Source of the DNA: Blastococcus sp. MG754426 | Lineage (GTDB): Bacteria; Actinomycetota; Actinomycetes; Mycobacteriales; Geodermatophilaceae | Direction of reading: 5' to 3' | Length of the DNA stretch: 64,000 bases | Assembly (NCBI RefSeq): GCF_021699055.1 | Contig: NZ_SSXC01000011.1 | Coordinates: 1-64,000 of the forward strand | Shown: positions 42,973-53,897 of the stretch, in pieces | Layout: each line of letters begins with the position of its first letter | Position numbering within the stretch: position 1 is the stretch's first letter | Made by a program: the position numbers and the translations under genes | Notes under the pieces: generated by a model | Database searches by the model: none | What the model saw: the letters and a program-made list of their open reading frames with translations, nothing else | What the model was told of the DNA's origin: nothing

Positions 42973-43085
42973 CGCGGGGTCCTCTCTCTCGGATGGGACG
43001 GCGTCCCCGGGCGGGGGCGCCGTCGACGTCCGGGACGGGTGTCCCGGGGTTCTGGGGGGAGCGGTGGCGCTCCCGGCCGGAGGCG

Positions 43086-44054
43086 TCACGGCAGCACGAC
43101 GACCTGCCCGGCGAAGGTCAGGCCCGCCCCGTACCCCAGCAGGAGCGCGACATCACCGCTCTTCGCCTCGCCGCTCTCCAGCAGGGCGTCCAGGGCCAGC
43201 GGGACCGAGGCCGAGGAGGTGTTGCCGGAGCGCACGATGTCGCGGGCGATGACGGTCCCCTCGGGCAGCTTCAGCCGCTTGGCCATCAGCTCGATGATCC
43301 GCAGGTTGGCCTGGTGCGGCGCGAACACGTCGATGTCCTCGGGCCCGACGCCGGCGCGGCGCATGGCCTCGACCAGGGTGTCGGTGAGCTTCGTCGTCGC
43401 CCACCGGTACACCGCCTGGCCGGCCATGCTCATGCCGGTCTCGTCCGGGGGGATCGCGATCGCCTCGTGCAGGTCGCCGTCGCTGCCCCAGACCGCCGGG
43501 CCGATGGTGGGCTCCTCGGACGCGGTGACGACGGCGGCGCCGGCGCCGTCGGCGAAGATCACCGCCGTCGCCCGGTCCTCGAGGTTGGTGTAGTCGGTGA
43601 GCCGCTCCCCGCCGATGACCAGGGCGTTGCGGGCGGTGCCGCTGCGGATCGCGTCGGAGGCGGCGCTCAGCGCGTAGCACCAGCCGGCGCAGCCGGCGTT
43701 GACGTCGAAGGCGCCGGGGCGGGGCACCCCGAGCTGGTGGGCGATCCGCGGGGCGAGCCCGGGGATCGCCTTCGGCGGGCTGGTGGTCGCCAGGAGCACC
43801 AGGTCGATCTCGCCGGCGTCCAGGCCGCTGGCCGCCAGCGCCTTCCCGCCCGCGGCCACCGACATCTCCACCAGCGTCTCGTCGGGCTCGGCCCACCGGC
43901 GCTCGGCGATGCCGACCCGTGCCTGGATCCACTCGTCGTTGGTGTCCATGCGTTCGGCGAGCTCGTCGTTGGTCACCCGTCGACGGGGGCGGTAGCTGCC
44001 GAACCCGAGGATCCGGGCGCCCGGGGCGCCCCGGTCGAGCTTCAGCGTGGTCAC
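43086..44054 (-). CDS. fabH: Beta-ketoacyl-ACP synthase III
   Basis: The 322-residue enzyme initiates fatty acid synthesis by condensing an acyl-CoA with malonyl-ACP. The active-site Cys lies in NAGCAGWCYAL (about residue 119), the His in APHQANLRI (about 250) and the Asn in SGNTSSAS (about 280). The GTG at 44054 overlaps the fabD stop (GTGA). The TNDEW-x-x-ARVGI segment near residue 38 is typical. Branched-chain primer preference is likely in actinobacteria but cannot be read directly. Confidence 0.93.
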   Translation of the reverse strand: MTTLKLDRGAPGARILGFGSYRPRRRVTNDELAERMDTNDEWIQARVGIAERRWAEPDETLVEMSVAAGGKALAASGLDAGEIDLVLLATTSPPKAIPGLAPRIAHQLGVPRPGAFDVNAGCAGWCYALSAASDAIRSGTARNALVIGGERLTDYTNLEDRATAVIFADGAGAAVVTASEEPTIGPAVWGSDGDLHEAIAIPPDETGMSMAGQAVYRWATTKLTDTLVEAMRRAGVGPEDIDVFAPHQANLRIIELMAKRLKLPEGTVIARDIVRSGNTSSASVPLALDALLESGEAKSGDVALLLGYGAGLTFAGQVVVLP

Positions 44055-45253
44055 GCGGTCACCTCCGGGTAGAGCCGGGCGATGGGGTCGCCCGCGTCGA
44101 CGAGGTCCCCGTCGTGCACGAGCCACTCGGCGAGCACGCCGTCGTAACCCGCGGAGACGTTGACCTCCTCGCGGCGGCCGCGGATGCAGCCCAGCGGGGT
44201 GCCGGCCGGCAGGTGCGTGCCCTCGGCGATCTCCGCGGGGCTGACCGTCCCGCGGGCGGGGGCCACGACCATGCGCCAGTCGGGCAGGTGCTCGGCCTCG
44301 CTGCGGCCGCGCTCGGCCTCGATCAGCTTGCGGGCGCGGTCGAGGTCGGCGGGCGTGCTGACGGCGAGCACCTCGATGCCCGCGCCCTTCCACTCCCGCT
44401 TGGCCAGCCCGGCGAGGGCCCCGGCCGGCGGCAGCTCGATGACGGCCGTGACGCCGAGCTCGCGCATCGTCGCCAGGCAGGAGTCGAAGCGCACCGGGCT
44501 GGTGACCTGGCTGACCAGGCGGGCCAGGACCTCCGTGCCGGAGTCGACGGCCGCGCCGTCGGCGTTGGAGAGCAGCAGCCGGCTGGGATCGGCCGGGCGG
44601 AGCCCGCCGACGAGGCCCTCGAGCTCCTCGCGGGCCGACGCCATGTACGCGGTGTGGAAGGCGCCGGCGACCGGCAGCGGCATGATCCGCGCCCTGGCCG
44701 GCGGCTCGGCCTTGAGCGCGGCCAGCCCGTCGAGGGGGCCGGCGGCGACGACCTGGCCGCCGCCGTTCATGTTGGCCGGGGTGAGCCCGTGCCGCTCCAG
44801 GGCGGCGAGCACCTCGCCGGGGTCGCCGCCCAGAACGGCGGACATGCCGGTGGGCGTCTGCGCGCAGGCGGCGGCCATGGCCCGGCCGCGGACGGCGGTC
44901 AGCGCGATCGCCGCCTCGACGCTCAGCACGCCCGCCAGCGCGGCGGCGGTGAGCTCGCCGACGCTGTGGCCGGTGATGACGACGTCGCGCCCGGTGTGCG
45001 GGGTGTGCGCCACCGGGCCCGGCAGCCCGCCGAGCTCGCGGGCCACGAACAGGCTCATCGCGACCACCAGCGGCTGGGTGACCGCGGTGTCCTTGATCGC
45101 CTCGGCGTCACCCGTGGTGCCCAGCGACAGCAGGTCGGCGCCGGCGATGGCGCCGGCCCAGCGGAAGAAGGGTTCGGCGCCGGGGAGGTCGAGCCAGTCG
45201 GTCAGCATCCCGGGCTTCTGCGCACCCTGACCCGGGGCGAGGACGGCGAGCAC
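44051..45253 (-). CDS. fabD: Malonyl-CoA:ACP transacylase with C-terminal biotinyl/lipoyl-like domain
   Basis: The 400-residue protein starts at GTG 45253. Residues 1-~300 form FabD: GQGAQKPGM near 8, the nucleophile Ser in GHSVGEL (about 97-103), the Arg in VRGRAM and the His in GAFHTAYM. The remaining ~100 residues, absent from short FabD proteins (~305 residues), begin near LPDWRMVVAPARGTV and have the hammerhead pattern of a biotinyl/lipoyl carrier (VAPARGTV ... AEWLVHDGDLVDAGDPIARL). The lysine hairpin is replaced by REEVNVS, so it is unlikely to be biotinylated. It transfers malonyl groups to ACP and opens the FAS-II operon. Confidence 0.9.
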   Translation of the reverse strand: MLAVLAPGQGAQKPGMLTDWLDLPGAEPFFRWAGAIAGADLLSLGTTGDAEAIKDTAVTQPLVVAMSLFVARELGGLPGPVAHTPHTGRDVVITGHSVGELTAAALAGVLSVEAAIALTAVRGRAMAAACAQTPTGMSAVLGGDPGEVLAALERHGLTPANMNGGGQVVAAGPLDGLAALKAEPPARARIMPLPVAGAFHTAYMASAREELEGLVGGLRPADPSRLLLSNADGAAVDSGTEVLARLVSQVTSPVRFDSCLATMRELGVTAVIELPPAGALAGLAKREWKGAGIEVLAVSTPADLDRARKLIEAERGRSEAEHLPDWRMVVAPARGTVSPAEIAEGTHLPAGTPLGCIRGRREEVNVSAGYDGVLAEWLVHDGDLVDAGDPIARLYPEVTA

Positions 45254-45270
45254 CTGCTCACCGTGCCAGT

Positions 45271-45339
45271 GATCACCGGTCCCGCGCGCGGCGACCGGGC
45301 ACGAAAGGACACCGGTGATCTTTGTAGGATTCCTCCAAA
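45271..45339. promoter_or_regulatory. Putative FasR operator and inverted repeat upstream of fabD
   Basis: TTTGTAGGATTCCTCCAAA at 45321-45339 is a 9-bp dyad with one mismatch around a single T. Directly beside it an inverted repeat joins GATCACCGGT (45271-45280) and ACCGGTGATC (45311-45320). The dyad lies between fasR and fabD, where Streptomyces FasR binds to activate fabDHPF. The link to FasR is inference from position. Confidence 0.55.
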
Positions 45340-45397
45340 ACCCGCGCCCTCTGGGGGCCTGTGTCCGGCGATCCGTGGTGGGAACCGTACGTCCGGG

Positions 45398-46576
45398 TCA
45401 GTGCCAGAGGGATCGGTCGCGGTCCAACGCGGCGAGCGCGAGGGCCACCTGGAGCGTCCAGCTGCCCCGCGGGTCGGTCGCCGAGAGCCCGGTCAGCTCG
45501 GCCGCGCGGCGCAGCCGGTACCGCACCGTGTTGGGGTGCACGAAGATCGCCCGGGCGCTCGCCTCCAGGTTGCCGCCGGTGCTCAGCACGGCCCGCACGG
45601 TCTCGAGCACGCCACCGCCGGCCGAGCGCAGCGGTGCGGCGACCTGGTCGTGCAGCGCGGTGCGGGCCAGCGGGTCGCCGGCGAGGGCGCGCTCGGCCAG
45701 CAGGGCGTCGGCGGCGACGGGGCGCGGCGCCTCGGGCCACGCGCCCGCCGCCCGCAGGCCGGCGAGCGCCGCCGCGGCGGAGTGGGCCGCCCGCCCCAGC
45801 CCGTCGACCACCGGCCCGGTGACGACCGGGCCCTCCCCGCACTCGTCGGCGACCCGCTCCGCGACCGCCTCCAGGTCGCCGGTGCCGCCCAGGACGACCA
45901 CCAGCTGGTCGGCGTGCACGCCGACCAGCACGTCGCAGTCGAGCGAGCGGGCGGCCCGGCGCACGGCGCCGTGCGGGTCGTCGACCCCGGTCGGCGTCGC
46001 GCCGACCACGACCAGCGCCGGGGTGCCGGCGGCCCAGCCCAGCGCCGCGGCCCGGCCCGAGAGCTCCTCCGAGCGCTCGCCGCGGACCAGCGCGTCGACC
46101 ACCAGGGCCTCGAGCCGGGCGTCCCACGCGCCCCGGCTCTCCGCGAAGCTCGCGTAGACGTGCGCGGTGGCGAAGGCGACCTCGCGGCTGAACTGCAGCA
46201 CGGCCAGCCGCAGCGTCTCCTCGTCCCCGGGCTCGGCGACGGAGGTGACCCGCTCCTCCATGACCTCGACGGTGACCTTGATCAGGTCCACGGTCTGCTT
46301 CAGCGCCACCGCCCGGACCAGCTCGCGGGGTGCCGCGCCGAACACCTCGCCGGTCAGCCGCGGCGGCCGGCCGGGGTGGCGGCACCACTCGACGAGGGAG
46401 GCGATCCCCGCCTGGGCCACGAGGGTGACCCAGGAGCGCTGGTCGGCGGGCATGGCCCGGAACCAGGGCAGGTCCTCGTCCATGCGCGCGACGGCCTGCG
46501 TGGCCAACGACCCCGACGCGCGCTCCAGCCGCCGGAGCGTCGCGTCGCTCGGCGGGTGGTTGCTCACCCGGCTCAC
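45398..46576 (-). CDS. fasR: PucR-type regulator of fatty acid synthase genes (FasR-like)
   Basis: The 392-residue protein has an N-terminal ligand-like helical region, a central GGDEF-like/CdaR middle domain and a C-terminal PucR helix-turn-helix with HPNTVRYRLRRAAELTG (about residues 350-366). The same gene stands immediately upstream of fabD in Streptomyces coelicolor (SCO2386), where FasR activates the fabDHPF operon; synteny is the main reason for the name. The GTG start is at 46576. The gap to fabD (144 bases) contains a dyad suited to a FasR operator. Confidence 0.82.
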   Translation of the reverse strand: MSRVSNHPPSDATLRRLERASGSLATQAVARMDEDLPWFRAMPADQRSWVTLVAQAGIASLVEWCRHPGRPPRLTGEVFGAAPRELVRAVALKQTVDLIKVTVEVMEERVTSVAEPGDEETLRLAVLQFSREVAFATAHVYASFAESRGAWDARLEALVVDALVRGERSEELSGRAAALGWAAGTPALVVVGATPTGVDDPHGAVRRAARSLDCDVLVGVHADQLVVVLGGTGDLEAVAERVADECGEGPVVTGPVVDGLGRAAHSAAAALAGLRAAGAWPEAPRPVAADALLAERALAGDPLARTALHDQVAAPLRSAGGGVLETVRAVLSTGGNLEASARAIFVHPNTVRYRLRRAAELTGLSATDPRGSWTLQVALALAALDRDRSLWH

Positions 46577-46620
46577 CGGGTCAGCGTGTCACGCCGCCCG
46601 GCTTCGGGGAGAGTGGCCCC

Positions 46621-47202
46621 GTGGACGTTCCCCCGGCCGGGGTTCCCGCGGAGGGCCCCGGCGACCCGGTGTCCCGGGTGGTGCTCGCCCCCGGCGACGG
46701 CTCGCTGGGCCCGCTGCTGCGGGTCGCCGACGACCGGCTCGCCCCCGGTCAGGGCTACGGCCGGCACGACCACCGCGCCGTCGACGTCGTCGCCGTCGTC
46801 CTGGCGGGGGAGCTGCACCACCGGTGGGGGGCCGGTGCGGACCTGGCCGCCGGCGACGTCGCCGTGCTGCGCGCGGGGGCCGGGCTGGCCCACGACGAGG
46901 TGGCCGGCGGCCGGGGGGCCCGGGTGCTGCAGTGCTACCTGCGCAGCGCCGCGCCGGCGGAGCCGGCGACGCACGCGGTCCACCGGTCGCCCGGTGGCTG
47001 GGTGGAGCTCGGGCGGGCCGACGCGCGGCTGTGGGTGGGCCGCGCGGCGCCGGGGGAGGAGCTCGTGCCACCCGCCGGCCTGGTGCTCGTCGCCGGCCAC
47101 GACGGTGTCCGGCCGCACGAGGGCGGCCCGGTGCGCGCCCCCGGTGCGGTGACCGTGCTGGCCTGGCGGCTCGACGCCGGCCGGCCGAGCTGGGCGGGGT
47201 GA
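46621..47202 (+). CDS. Pirin-family cupin protein
   Basis: The 193-residue bicupin-like protein has the pirin N-terminal pattern RHDHRAVDVVAVVLAGELHHR (about residues 43-63): two His before the strand and a third after it act as metal ligands in pirins and YhhW-like quercetinases. The C-terminal half is a weaker second cupin. Pirins are redox or transcription-linked iron proteins; here the function is unknown. It starts at GTG 46621 and diverges from fasR. Confidence 0.72.
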   Translation: MDVPPAGVPAEGPGDPVSRVVLAPGDGSLGPLLRVADDRLAPGQGYGRHDHRAVDVVAVVLAGELHHRWGAGADLAAGDVAVLRAGAGLAHDEVAGGRGARVLQCYLRSAAPAEPATHAVHRSPGGWVELGRADARLWVGRAAPGEELVPPAGLVLVAGHDGVRPHEGGPVRAPGAVTVLAWRLDAGRPSWAG

Positions 47203-47256
47203 CCGGGCTGACCGGGCGATGGGCGCGACCCGGACCCCGTGGGTGAGAGTGGGGGC

Positions 47257-48462
47257 ATGCCGATCAGCCCCGCCGAGGTCCTCGCCGCCGCGTACTCCGA
47301 CGCCGACCGCACGATCGAGCTGCGCCGGCGGCTGCACCGGCACCCGGAGATCGGGCTGCACCTGCCGAGGACGCAGGCGGCGGTGCTGGATGCGTTCGCC
47401 GAGCTGCCGCTGGAGGTCAGCACCGGCACCACGACCAGCTCGGTCGTCGGCGTGCTGCGCGGCGCCCGGCCGGGGCCGACCTTCCTGCTCCGCGGCGACA
47501 TGGACGCGCTGCCGGTGCAGGAGGACAGCGCCCTGCCGTTCGCCTCGGAGGTGCCCGGGGTGATGCACGCCTGCGGGCACGACACCCACGTCGCGATGCT
47601 GGTCGGGGCGGCCCGGCTGCTCGCCGACCGCCGCGAGGAGCTCGCCGGTCAGGTGGTGTTCATGGCGCAGCCGGGGGAGGAGGGCTTCCACGGCGCCCGC
47701 TACATGCTGGACGAGGGGCTGCTCGACGCCGTCCCCGAGGCGCCGGTGAGCGGCGCGTTCGCGCTGCACGTCTCGTCGACGCTGCCCAGCGGCACGGTGA
47801 ACCTCCGGCCCGGCCCGGTGATGGCCGCGGCCGACCAGTGGCGCATGACGCTGCGCGGCCGCGGGGGGCACGCCTCCGAGCCGCACGCGGCCGCCGACCC
47901 GGTCCCGGTGGCGGCCGAGATCGTGCTCGCCCTGCAGTCGATGGTCACCCGCCGCGTCGACGTCTTCGACCCGGCGGTGGTGACCGTCGCGCACATCGAG
48001 GCGGGCAGCACGAACAACGTCATCCCCGACACCGCGTTCCTGGAGGGGACGATCCGGACGCTCTCCGCCGAGCGGCGGGCCGACGTCGTCACCTCCGTGC
48101 AGCGGGTGGCCGCGCACGTCGCCGCCGCGCACGAGATGGAGCTGCACTGGGAGCACATCGAGGGCTACCCGGTCACCATGAACGACCCCGGCATGGCCGC
48201 GCACGTGCTGACGACGGCGGCCGAGCTGCTGGGCCCGGAGGCGGCCGTGCTGATGCCGGCGCCGCTCATGGGTGCCGAGGACTTCTCCTACGTGCTGCAG
48301 CGGGTGCCGGGCGTGATGGCGTGGCTCGGCGCCCGCCCGCACGGCGTGGACCCCGCCACGGCGCCCCCGAACCACTCCAACCTCGTCGTGTTCGACGAGG
48401 AGCCGCTGCCGGCCGGCGTCGCCCTCTACGCGCAGATGGCGCTGCAGGCCCTCCGCGGCTAG
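47257..48462 (+). CDS. M20 family amidohydrolase
   Basis: The 401-residue dinuclear metallohydrolase belongs to the M20D amidohydrolase group (hippurate or N-acyl amino acid hydrolases). It has LRGDMDALPV near 86, the metal ligands in MHACGHDTH (about 106-114), a Glu pair in QPGEEG, the dimerisation domain with GRGGHASEPH, and a final His in PNHSN. It cleaves N-acyl amino acids; some members hydrolyse plant auxin conjugates. It ends with a TAG sharing the palindromic CTAG with the convergent lacI-type gene's stop. Confidence 0.85.
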   Translation: MPISPAEVLAAAYSDADRTIELRRRLHRHPEIGLHLPRTQAAVLDAFAELPLEVSTGTTTSSVVGVLRGARPGPTFLLRGDMDALPVQEDSALPFASEVPGVMHACGHDTHVAMLVGAARLLADRREELAGQVVFMAQPGEEGFHGARYMLDEGLLDAVPEAPVSGAFALHVSSTLPSGTVNLRPGPVMAAADQWRMTLRGRGGHASEPHAAADPVPVAAEIVLALQSMVTRRVDVFDPAVVTVAHIEAGSTNNVIPDTAFLEGTIRTLSAERRADVVTSVQRVAAHVAAAHEMELHWEHIEGYPVTMNDPGMAAHVLTTAAELLGPEAAVLMPAPLMGAEDFSYVLQRVPGVMAWLGARPHGVDPATAPPNHSNLVVFDEEPLPAGVALYAQMALQALRG

Positions 48463-49490
48463 GCCGAGGCGCGCCGGACCAGGGCGGTGCCGCAGACGCG
48501 GGACCCGGCGGCCGCTGACCCGCCCGAGCCGATCTGCTCGAGCAGCAGGTCGACCAGCCCCCCGGTCATCTCGTCCAGGGGCTGGGCCACGGTGGTGAGC
48601 GGCGGGTCGCAGGTGGCGGCGACCTCGGCGTCGTCGAAACCCACCACCGCGACGTCCTCGGGCACCCGCCGCCCGGCCGCCCGCAGCACGCGCAGCGCGC
48701 CGACCGCCATCGGGTCGGAGGCGACGAAGACGGCGTCGAGGTCGGGCACGTCGCCGAGCAGCCGGGTCATGGCGCGGGAGCCCCCCGCCTCGGTGAAGTC
48801 GCCCTCGGCGACCAGTTCGGGACTGGCCGGCGCGCCGGCGGCGGCCAGGGCGGCGCGGTACCCGGTCAGCCGGTCGAGGCCGACCACCATGTCCAGCGGG
48901 CCGGAGACGGTGCCGATGCGGGAGCGGCCCAGCCGCAGCAGGTGGCTGGTGGCGGCCCGGGCCCCGCCGACGTTGTCGGCGTCGACGTACGGCACCGGCC
49001 GGCCGTCGAAGGGGCGCCCGGAGAGCACGAGCGGCACGGGGGAACGGGCGAGCAGGTCGGGCAGGAGGTCGTCGCGGTGCAGGGAGATGAGGATGACGCC
49101 GTCGACGTGCCCCTGCCGGACGTACCGGGCCACCTTCTCCTGCTCCCGGCGCCCCCGGGCGGCCAGGAGGACCAGGTTCTGCTCGGTGTCGGCCAGCCGG
49201 GCGGACAGCCCGCGCACGATCCGCGCGAAGAAGGGGTCGGCGAAGATCTGGGTGTTCGACTCCGAGAGGACCAGGGCGATGGTGTCGGTGCGCCGGGTGA
49301 CGAGGCTGCGGGCCATCCGGTTGGGCACGTAGCGCAGCGCCTCGACCGCGGCGTGCACGGCGTCCCGGGCCTCGGGGCTGACGCGCGGCGAGTCGTTGAT
49401 GACCCGCGACACCGTGGCGCGCGAGACCCCGGCGAGCGCGGCCACCTGCTCGAGCGTGGGCGTCGGAGGGCGCGGACCGGTGGTGGTCAT
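48459..49490 (-). CDS. LacI family transcriptional regulator
   Basis: The 343-residue repressor has the LacI helix-turn-helix TLEQVAALAGVSRATVSRVIND (about residues 11-32), a hinge helix near YVPNRMARSLV and a periplasmic-binding-like sugar domain. It is divergently transcribed from the GH1 beta-glucosidase, so regulation of that gene by a glucoside or disaccharide is likely. A 16-bp dyad in the shared promoter region fits its operator. Confidence 0.88.
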   Translation of the reverse strand: MTTTGPRPPTPTLEQVAALAGVSRATVSRVINDSPRVSPEARDAVHAAVEALRYVPNRMARSLVTRRTDTIALVLSESNTQIFADPFFARIVRGLSARLADTEQNLVLLAARGRREQEKVARYVRQGHVDGVILISLHRDDLLPDLLARSPVPLVLSGRPFDGRPVPYVDADNVGGARAATSHLLRLGRSRIGTVSGPLDMVVGLDRLTGYRAALAAAGAPASPELVAEGDFTEAGGSRAMTRLLGDVPDLDAVFVASDPMAVGALRVLRAAGRRVPEDVAVVGFDDAEVAATCDPPLTTVAQPLDEMTGGLVDLLLEQIGSGGSAAAGSRVCGTALVRRASA

Positions 49491-49573
49491 GTCAGCTCCT
49501 CACGGTGACGGGCGGCGACGGCTCGCGACCGCCGGGTGGTCACCGTAGTGCCGGTGCGGCCACCGCACGAGGT

Positions 49574-49589
49574 GTGAGAGCGTTCTCAC
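49574..49589. promoter_or_regulatory. Putative LacI-family operator
   Basis: GTGAGAGCGTTCTCAC is a near-perfect palindrome with a central CG, the usual form of LacI-family sites (CebR/BglR-like). It lies 67 bases before the beta-glucosidase start and 84 bases from the regulator start. Confidence 0.65.
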
Positions 49590-49655
49590 CACGCCCGGAC
49601 GGACTCGCGCCGGCCGGCGCCCCGGACCGATCGACCGCCAAGGAGCAGCGCGCCC

Positions 49656-51054
<1,399 letters not shown>

Positions 51055-51056
<2 letters not shown>

Positions 51057-51097
51057 GACGGGGAGCGGGGCCCGTCACGGGCCCCGCTCCCCGTCTC
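51055..51097. terminator. Bidirectional terminator, perfect 20-bp stem
   Basis: Positions 51055-51074 are exactly complementary to 51078-51097 around a TCA loop. The stem contains the last two bases of the beta-glucosidase stop and most of the aceE stop. It ends both convergent genes. Confidence 0.85.
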
Positions 51098-53897
51098 AGG
51101 TCGCCGGGCTGGGGTCGGACCGCTCGTCGGCCGGCGCGGCCTGCACGTCCCGGATCCGGTACTTCTCCACGGCCTCGCGCACCTTGGCGCGGTCGACCTG
51201 CCCCTCGTCGGCCAGCGAGGCGAGCGTGCGCACCACGATCGACTCGGCGTCGACGTGGAAGTGCCGCCGCAGCGCCGGGCGGGTGTCGGAGAGGCCGAAG
51301 CCGTCGGTGCCGAGGGTCGCCATGCCGCCGGGCACGAACGGCGCGATCAGGTCGGGCACCGCCCGCATCCAGTCCGACACCGCGACCACCGGGCCGACCG
51401 TCTCCTGCAGCCGGGAGGTCACGTACGGGGTGCGGGGCTCCTCCTCCGGGTGCAGGAGGTTGTGCTCCTGGCACTCGTCGGCCTGCCGGCGCAGCTCGTT
51501 CCACGAGGTGACCGACCAGACGTCGGCGCTCACCCCCCAGTCCTGCGCCAGCAGCTCCTGCGCCCGCAGTGCCCACGGCACGGCGACGCCGGAGGCCAGC
51601 ACCTGGGCCTTGGGCCCCTCGGTGCCCGGACCCGCGGCGTAGCGGTACATGCCGGCGAGCAGGCCCTGGACGTCGAGGTCCTCGGGCTCGGCCGGCTGGT
51701 TGAACGGCTCGTTGTAGACCGTCAGGTAGTACATGACGTCGGGGGAGCGGGAGCCGCCCAGCGGGGCGCCCGGGTCCTCGCCGTACATGCGGGCCAGCGC
51801 GTCCCGGGTGATGTGCGCGACCTCGTAGGAGAACGCCGGGTCGTAGGAGACCACCGCGGGGTTGGTCTGCGCGAGCAGCAGCGAGTGCCCGTCCTCGTGC
51901 TGCAGCCCCTCGCCGTTGAGCGTCGTCCGCCCGGCCGTGGCACCCAGCATGAAGCCGCGGGTCATCTGGTCGGCGGCGGCCCAGATCGAGTCGCCGGTCC
52001 GCTGGAACCCGAACATCGAGTAGAAGATGTAGATCGGGATCATCGGCTCGCCGTGCGTCGCGTACGAGGTGCCGACGGCGGTGAACGACGCCGTCGAACC
52101 GGCCTCGTTGATGCCCTCGTGCAGGATCTGCCCCTGCTCGGACTCCTTGTAGGTGAGCATGAGCTCGCGGTCGACCGAGGTGTAGCGCTGGCCGGCCGGG
52201 TTGTAGATCTTCTGGGTCGGGAAGAGGGAGTCCATCCCGAAGGTGCGCGCCTCGTCGGGGATGATCGGCACGAACCGCGGGCCGAGCTCCTTGTCCTTGA
52301 GCAGCTCCTTGAGCAGGCGGACGAACGCCATCGTCGTCGCCACCTCCTGCTTGCCCGAGCCGCGGCGCAGGACGTCGAGCGCCTTGTCGTCGGGCGCCTT
52401 GAGCGTCTTGAACTCCGAGCGGCGGCGCGGGACGGCCCCACCGAGGGCCCGGCGCCGCTCGAGCATGTACTGCATCTCGTCGGAGTCCGGGTCGGGCCGG
52501 TAGTACGGCGGCAGGGTCTTGTCCAGCGCCGAGTCGGGGATGTCCAGGTAGAGCCGGTCGCGGAAGGCGGCGAGGTCCTCGGCGGTCAGCTTCTTCATCT
52601 GGTGGGTGGAGTTGCGGCCCTCGAAGTGGCTGCCCAGGGTCCAGCCCTTGATGGTCTTGGCGAGGATGACGGTCGGCTGGCCCTTGTGCTCCACCGCCGC
52701 CTTGAACGCCGCGTAGACCTTGCGGTAGTCGTGCCCACCCCGGGAGAGGTTCCAGATCTCCTTGTCGCTCATGTTCTCCACGAGCTTGCGGGTGCGCGCG
52801 TCCTTGCCGAAGAAGTGCTCGCGGACGAAGGCGCCGTCCTCGGCCTTGTAGGTCTGGTAGTCGCCGTCGGGCGTGGAGTTCATGATGTTGACCAGCGCGC
52901 CGTCGCGGTCGGCGGCCAGCAGCGGGTCCCACTCCCGGCCCCAGATCACCTTGACGACGTTCCAGCCGGCCCCGCGGAAGAACGACTCCAGCTCCTGGAT
53001 CACCTTGCCGTTGCCCCGGACCGGGCCGTCGAGCCGCTGCAGGTTGCAGTTGACGACGAACGTGAGGTTGTCCAGCTCCTCGCGGGCGGCCAGCCCGATG
53101 ACGCCCAGCGACTCGGGCTCGTCCATCTCGCCGTCGCCGAGGAACGCCCACACGTGCTGGTCGGAGGTGTCCTTGATGCCGCGCGCGTGCAGGTAGCGGT
53201 TGAACCGCGCCTGGTAGATGGCGTTGAGCGGGCCGAGCCCCATCGAGACGGTGGGGAACTCCCAGAAGTCGGGCATCAGCCGCGGGTGCGGGTAGGACGA
53301 CAGCCCGCCGCCGGGGTGGCTGACCTCCTGGCGGAAACCGTCGAGCTGGTCCTCGCTGAGCCGGCCCTCGAGGAACGCGCGGGCGTAGATGCCGGGGGAG
53401 GCGTGCCCCTGGAACCAGATCTGGTCGCCGCCGCCGGGGTGGTCCTTGCCGCGGAAGAAGTGGTTGAAGCCGACCTCGTAGAGCGAGGCCGACGACGCGT
53501 AGGAGGAGATGTGCCCGCCGACGCCGATGCCCGGCCGCTGCGCGCGGTGGACCATGATCGCGGCGTTCCACCGGATGTAGGCGCGGATCCGCCGCTCGAC
53601 GTGCTCGTCACCCGGGAACCAGGGCTCGCGCTCGGGCGGGATGGTGTTGATGTAGTCGGTGCTGCGCAGGGCGGGCACGCCGACCTGCTGCTCGCGGCTG
53701 CGCTGCAGCATCCGGAGCATCAGGTACCGGGCCCGTCCGCGGCCGGCGTGGTCGACGACGGCGTCGAGGGACTCCAGCCACTCCTGCGTCTCGTCGGGGT
53801 CGGTGTCGACCAGCTGGCTGGGGAGCCCGTCGGTGATGACCGCGCGGGCCTGTCCTGCGCGGGCGGGGTCGCCGTCCGGCTGCTGCGGTGCGCTCAT
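51096..53897 (-). CDS. aceE: Pyruvate dehydrogenase E1 component, homodimeric
   Basis: The 933-residue thiamine-diphosphate enzyme matches homodimeric AceE in length and motifs. The N-terminal third contains [22 protein letters not shown] and the ThDP-binding [12 protein letters not shown] ... VVNCN segment (about 256-285); the middle shows MTSDGxY-like [11 protein letters not shown]; and transketolase-like domains follow. It decarboxylates pyruvate and passes the acetyl group to a lipoyl E2 (not in the window). The ATG at 53897 fits homologues; the longer open frame does not. It shares a conserved neighbourhood with DUF3052 and ahpE, as in mycobacteria. Confidence 0.93.
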   Translation of the reverse strand: MSAPQQPDGDPARAGQARAVITDGLPSQLVDTDPDETQEWLESLDAVVDHAGRGRARYLMLRMLQRSREQQVGVPALRSTDYINTIPPEREPWFPGDEHVERRIRAYIRWNAAIMVHRAQRPGIGVGGHISSYASSASLYEVGFNHFFRGKDHPGGGDQIWFQGHASPGIYARAFLEGRLSEDQLDGFRQEVSHPGGGLSSYPHPRLMPDFWEFPTVSMGLGPLNAIYQARFNRYLHARGIKDTSDQHVWAFLGDGEMDEPESLGVIGLAAREELDNLTFVVNCNLQRLDGPVRGNGKVIQELESFFRGAGWNVVKVIWGREWDPLLAADRDGALVNIMNSTPDGDYQTYKAEDGAFVREHFFGKDARTRKLVENMSDKEIWNLSRGGHDYRKVYAAFKAAVEHKGQPTVILAKTIKGWTLGSHFEGRNSTHQMKKLTAEDLAAFRDRLYLDIPDSALDKTLPPYYRPDPDSDEMQYMLERRRALGGAVPRRRSEFKTLKAPDDKALDVLRRGSGKQEVATTMAFVRLLKELLKDKELGPRFVPIIPDEARTFGMDSLFPTQKIYNPAGQRYTSVDRELMLTYKESEQGQILHEGINEAGSTASFTAVGTSYATHGEPMIPIYIFYSMFGFQRTGDSIWAAADQMTRGFMLGATAGRTTLNGEGLQHEDGHSLLLAQTNPAVVSYDPAFSYEVAHITRDALARMYGEDPGAPLGGSRSPDVMYYLTVYNEPFNQPAEPEDLDVQGLLAGMYRYAAGPGTEGPKAQVLASGVAVPWALRAQELLAQDWGVSADVWSVTSWNELRRQADECQEHNLLHPEEEPRTPYVTSRLQETVGPVVAVSDWMRAVPDLIAPFVPGGMATLGTDGFGLSDTRPALRRHFHVDAESIVVRTLASLADEGQVDRAKVREAVEKYRIRDVQAAPADERSDPSPAT

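Noticed and set aside
43919-47152. 1077-codon plus-strand open frame across fabD and fasR
   Set aside because: The composition is that of an antisense GC-rich frame; the opposite strand encodes intact FabD and FasR.
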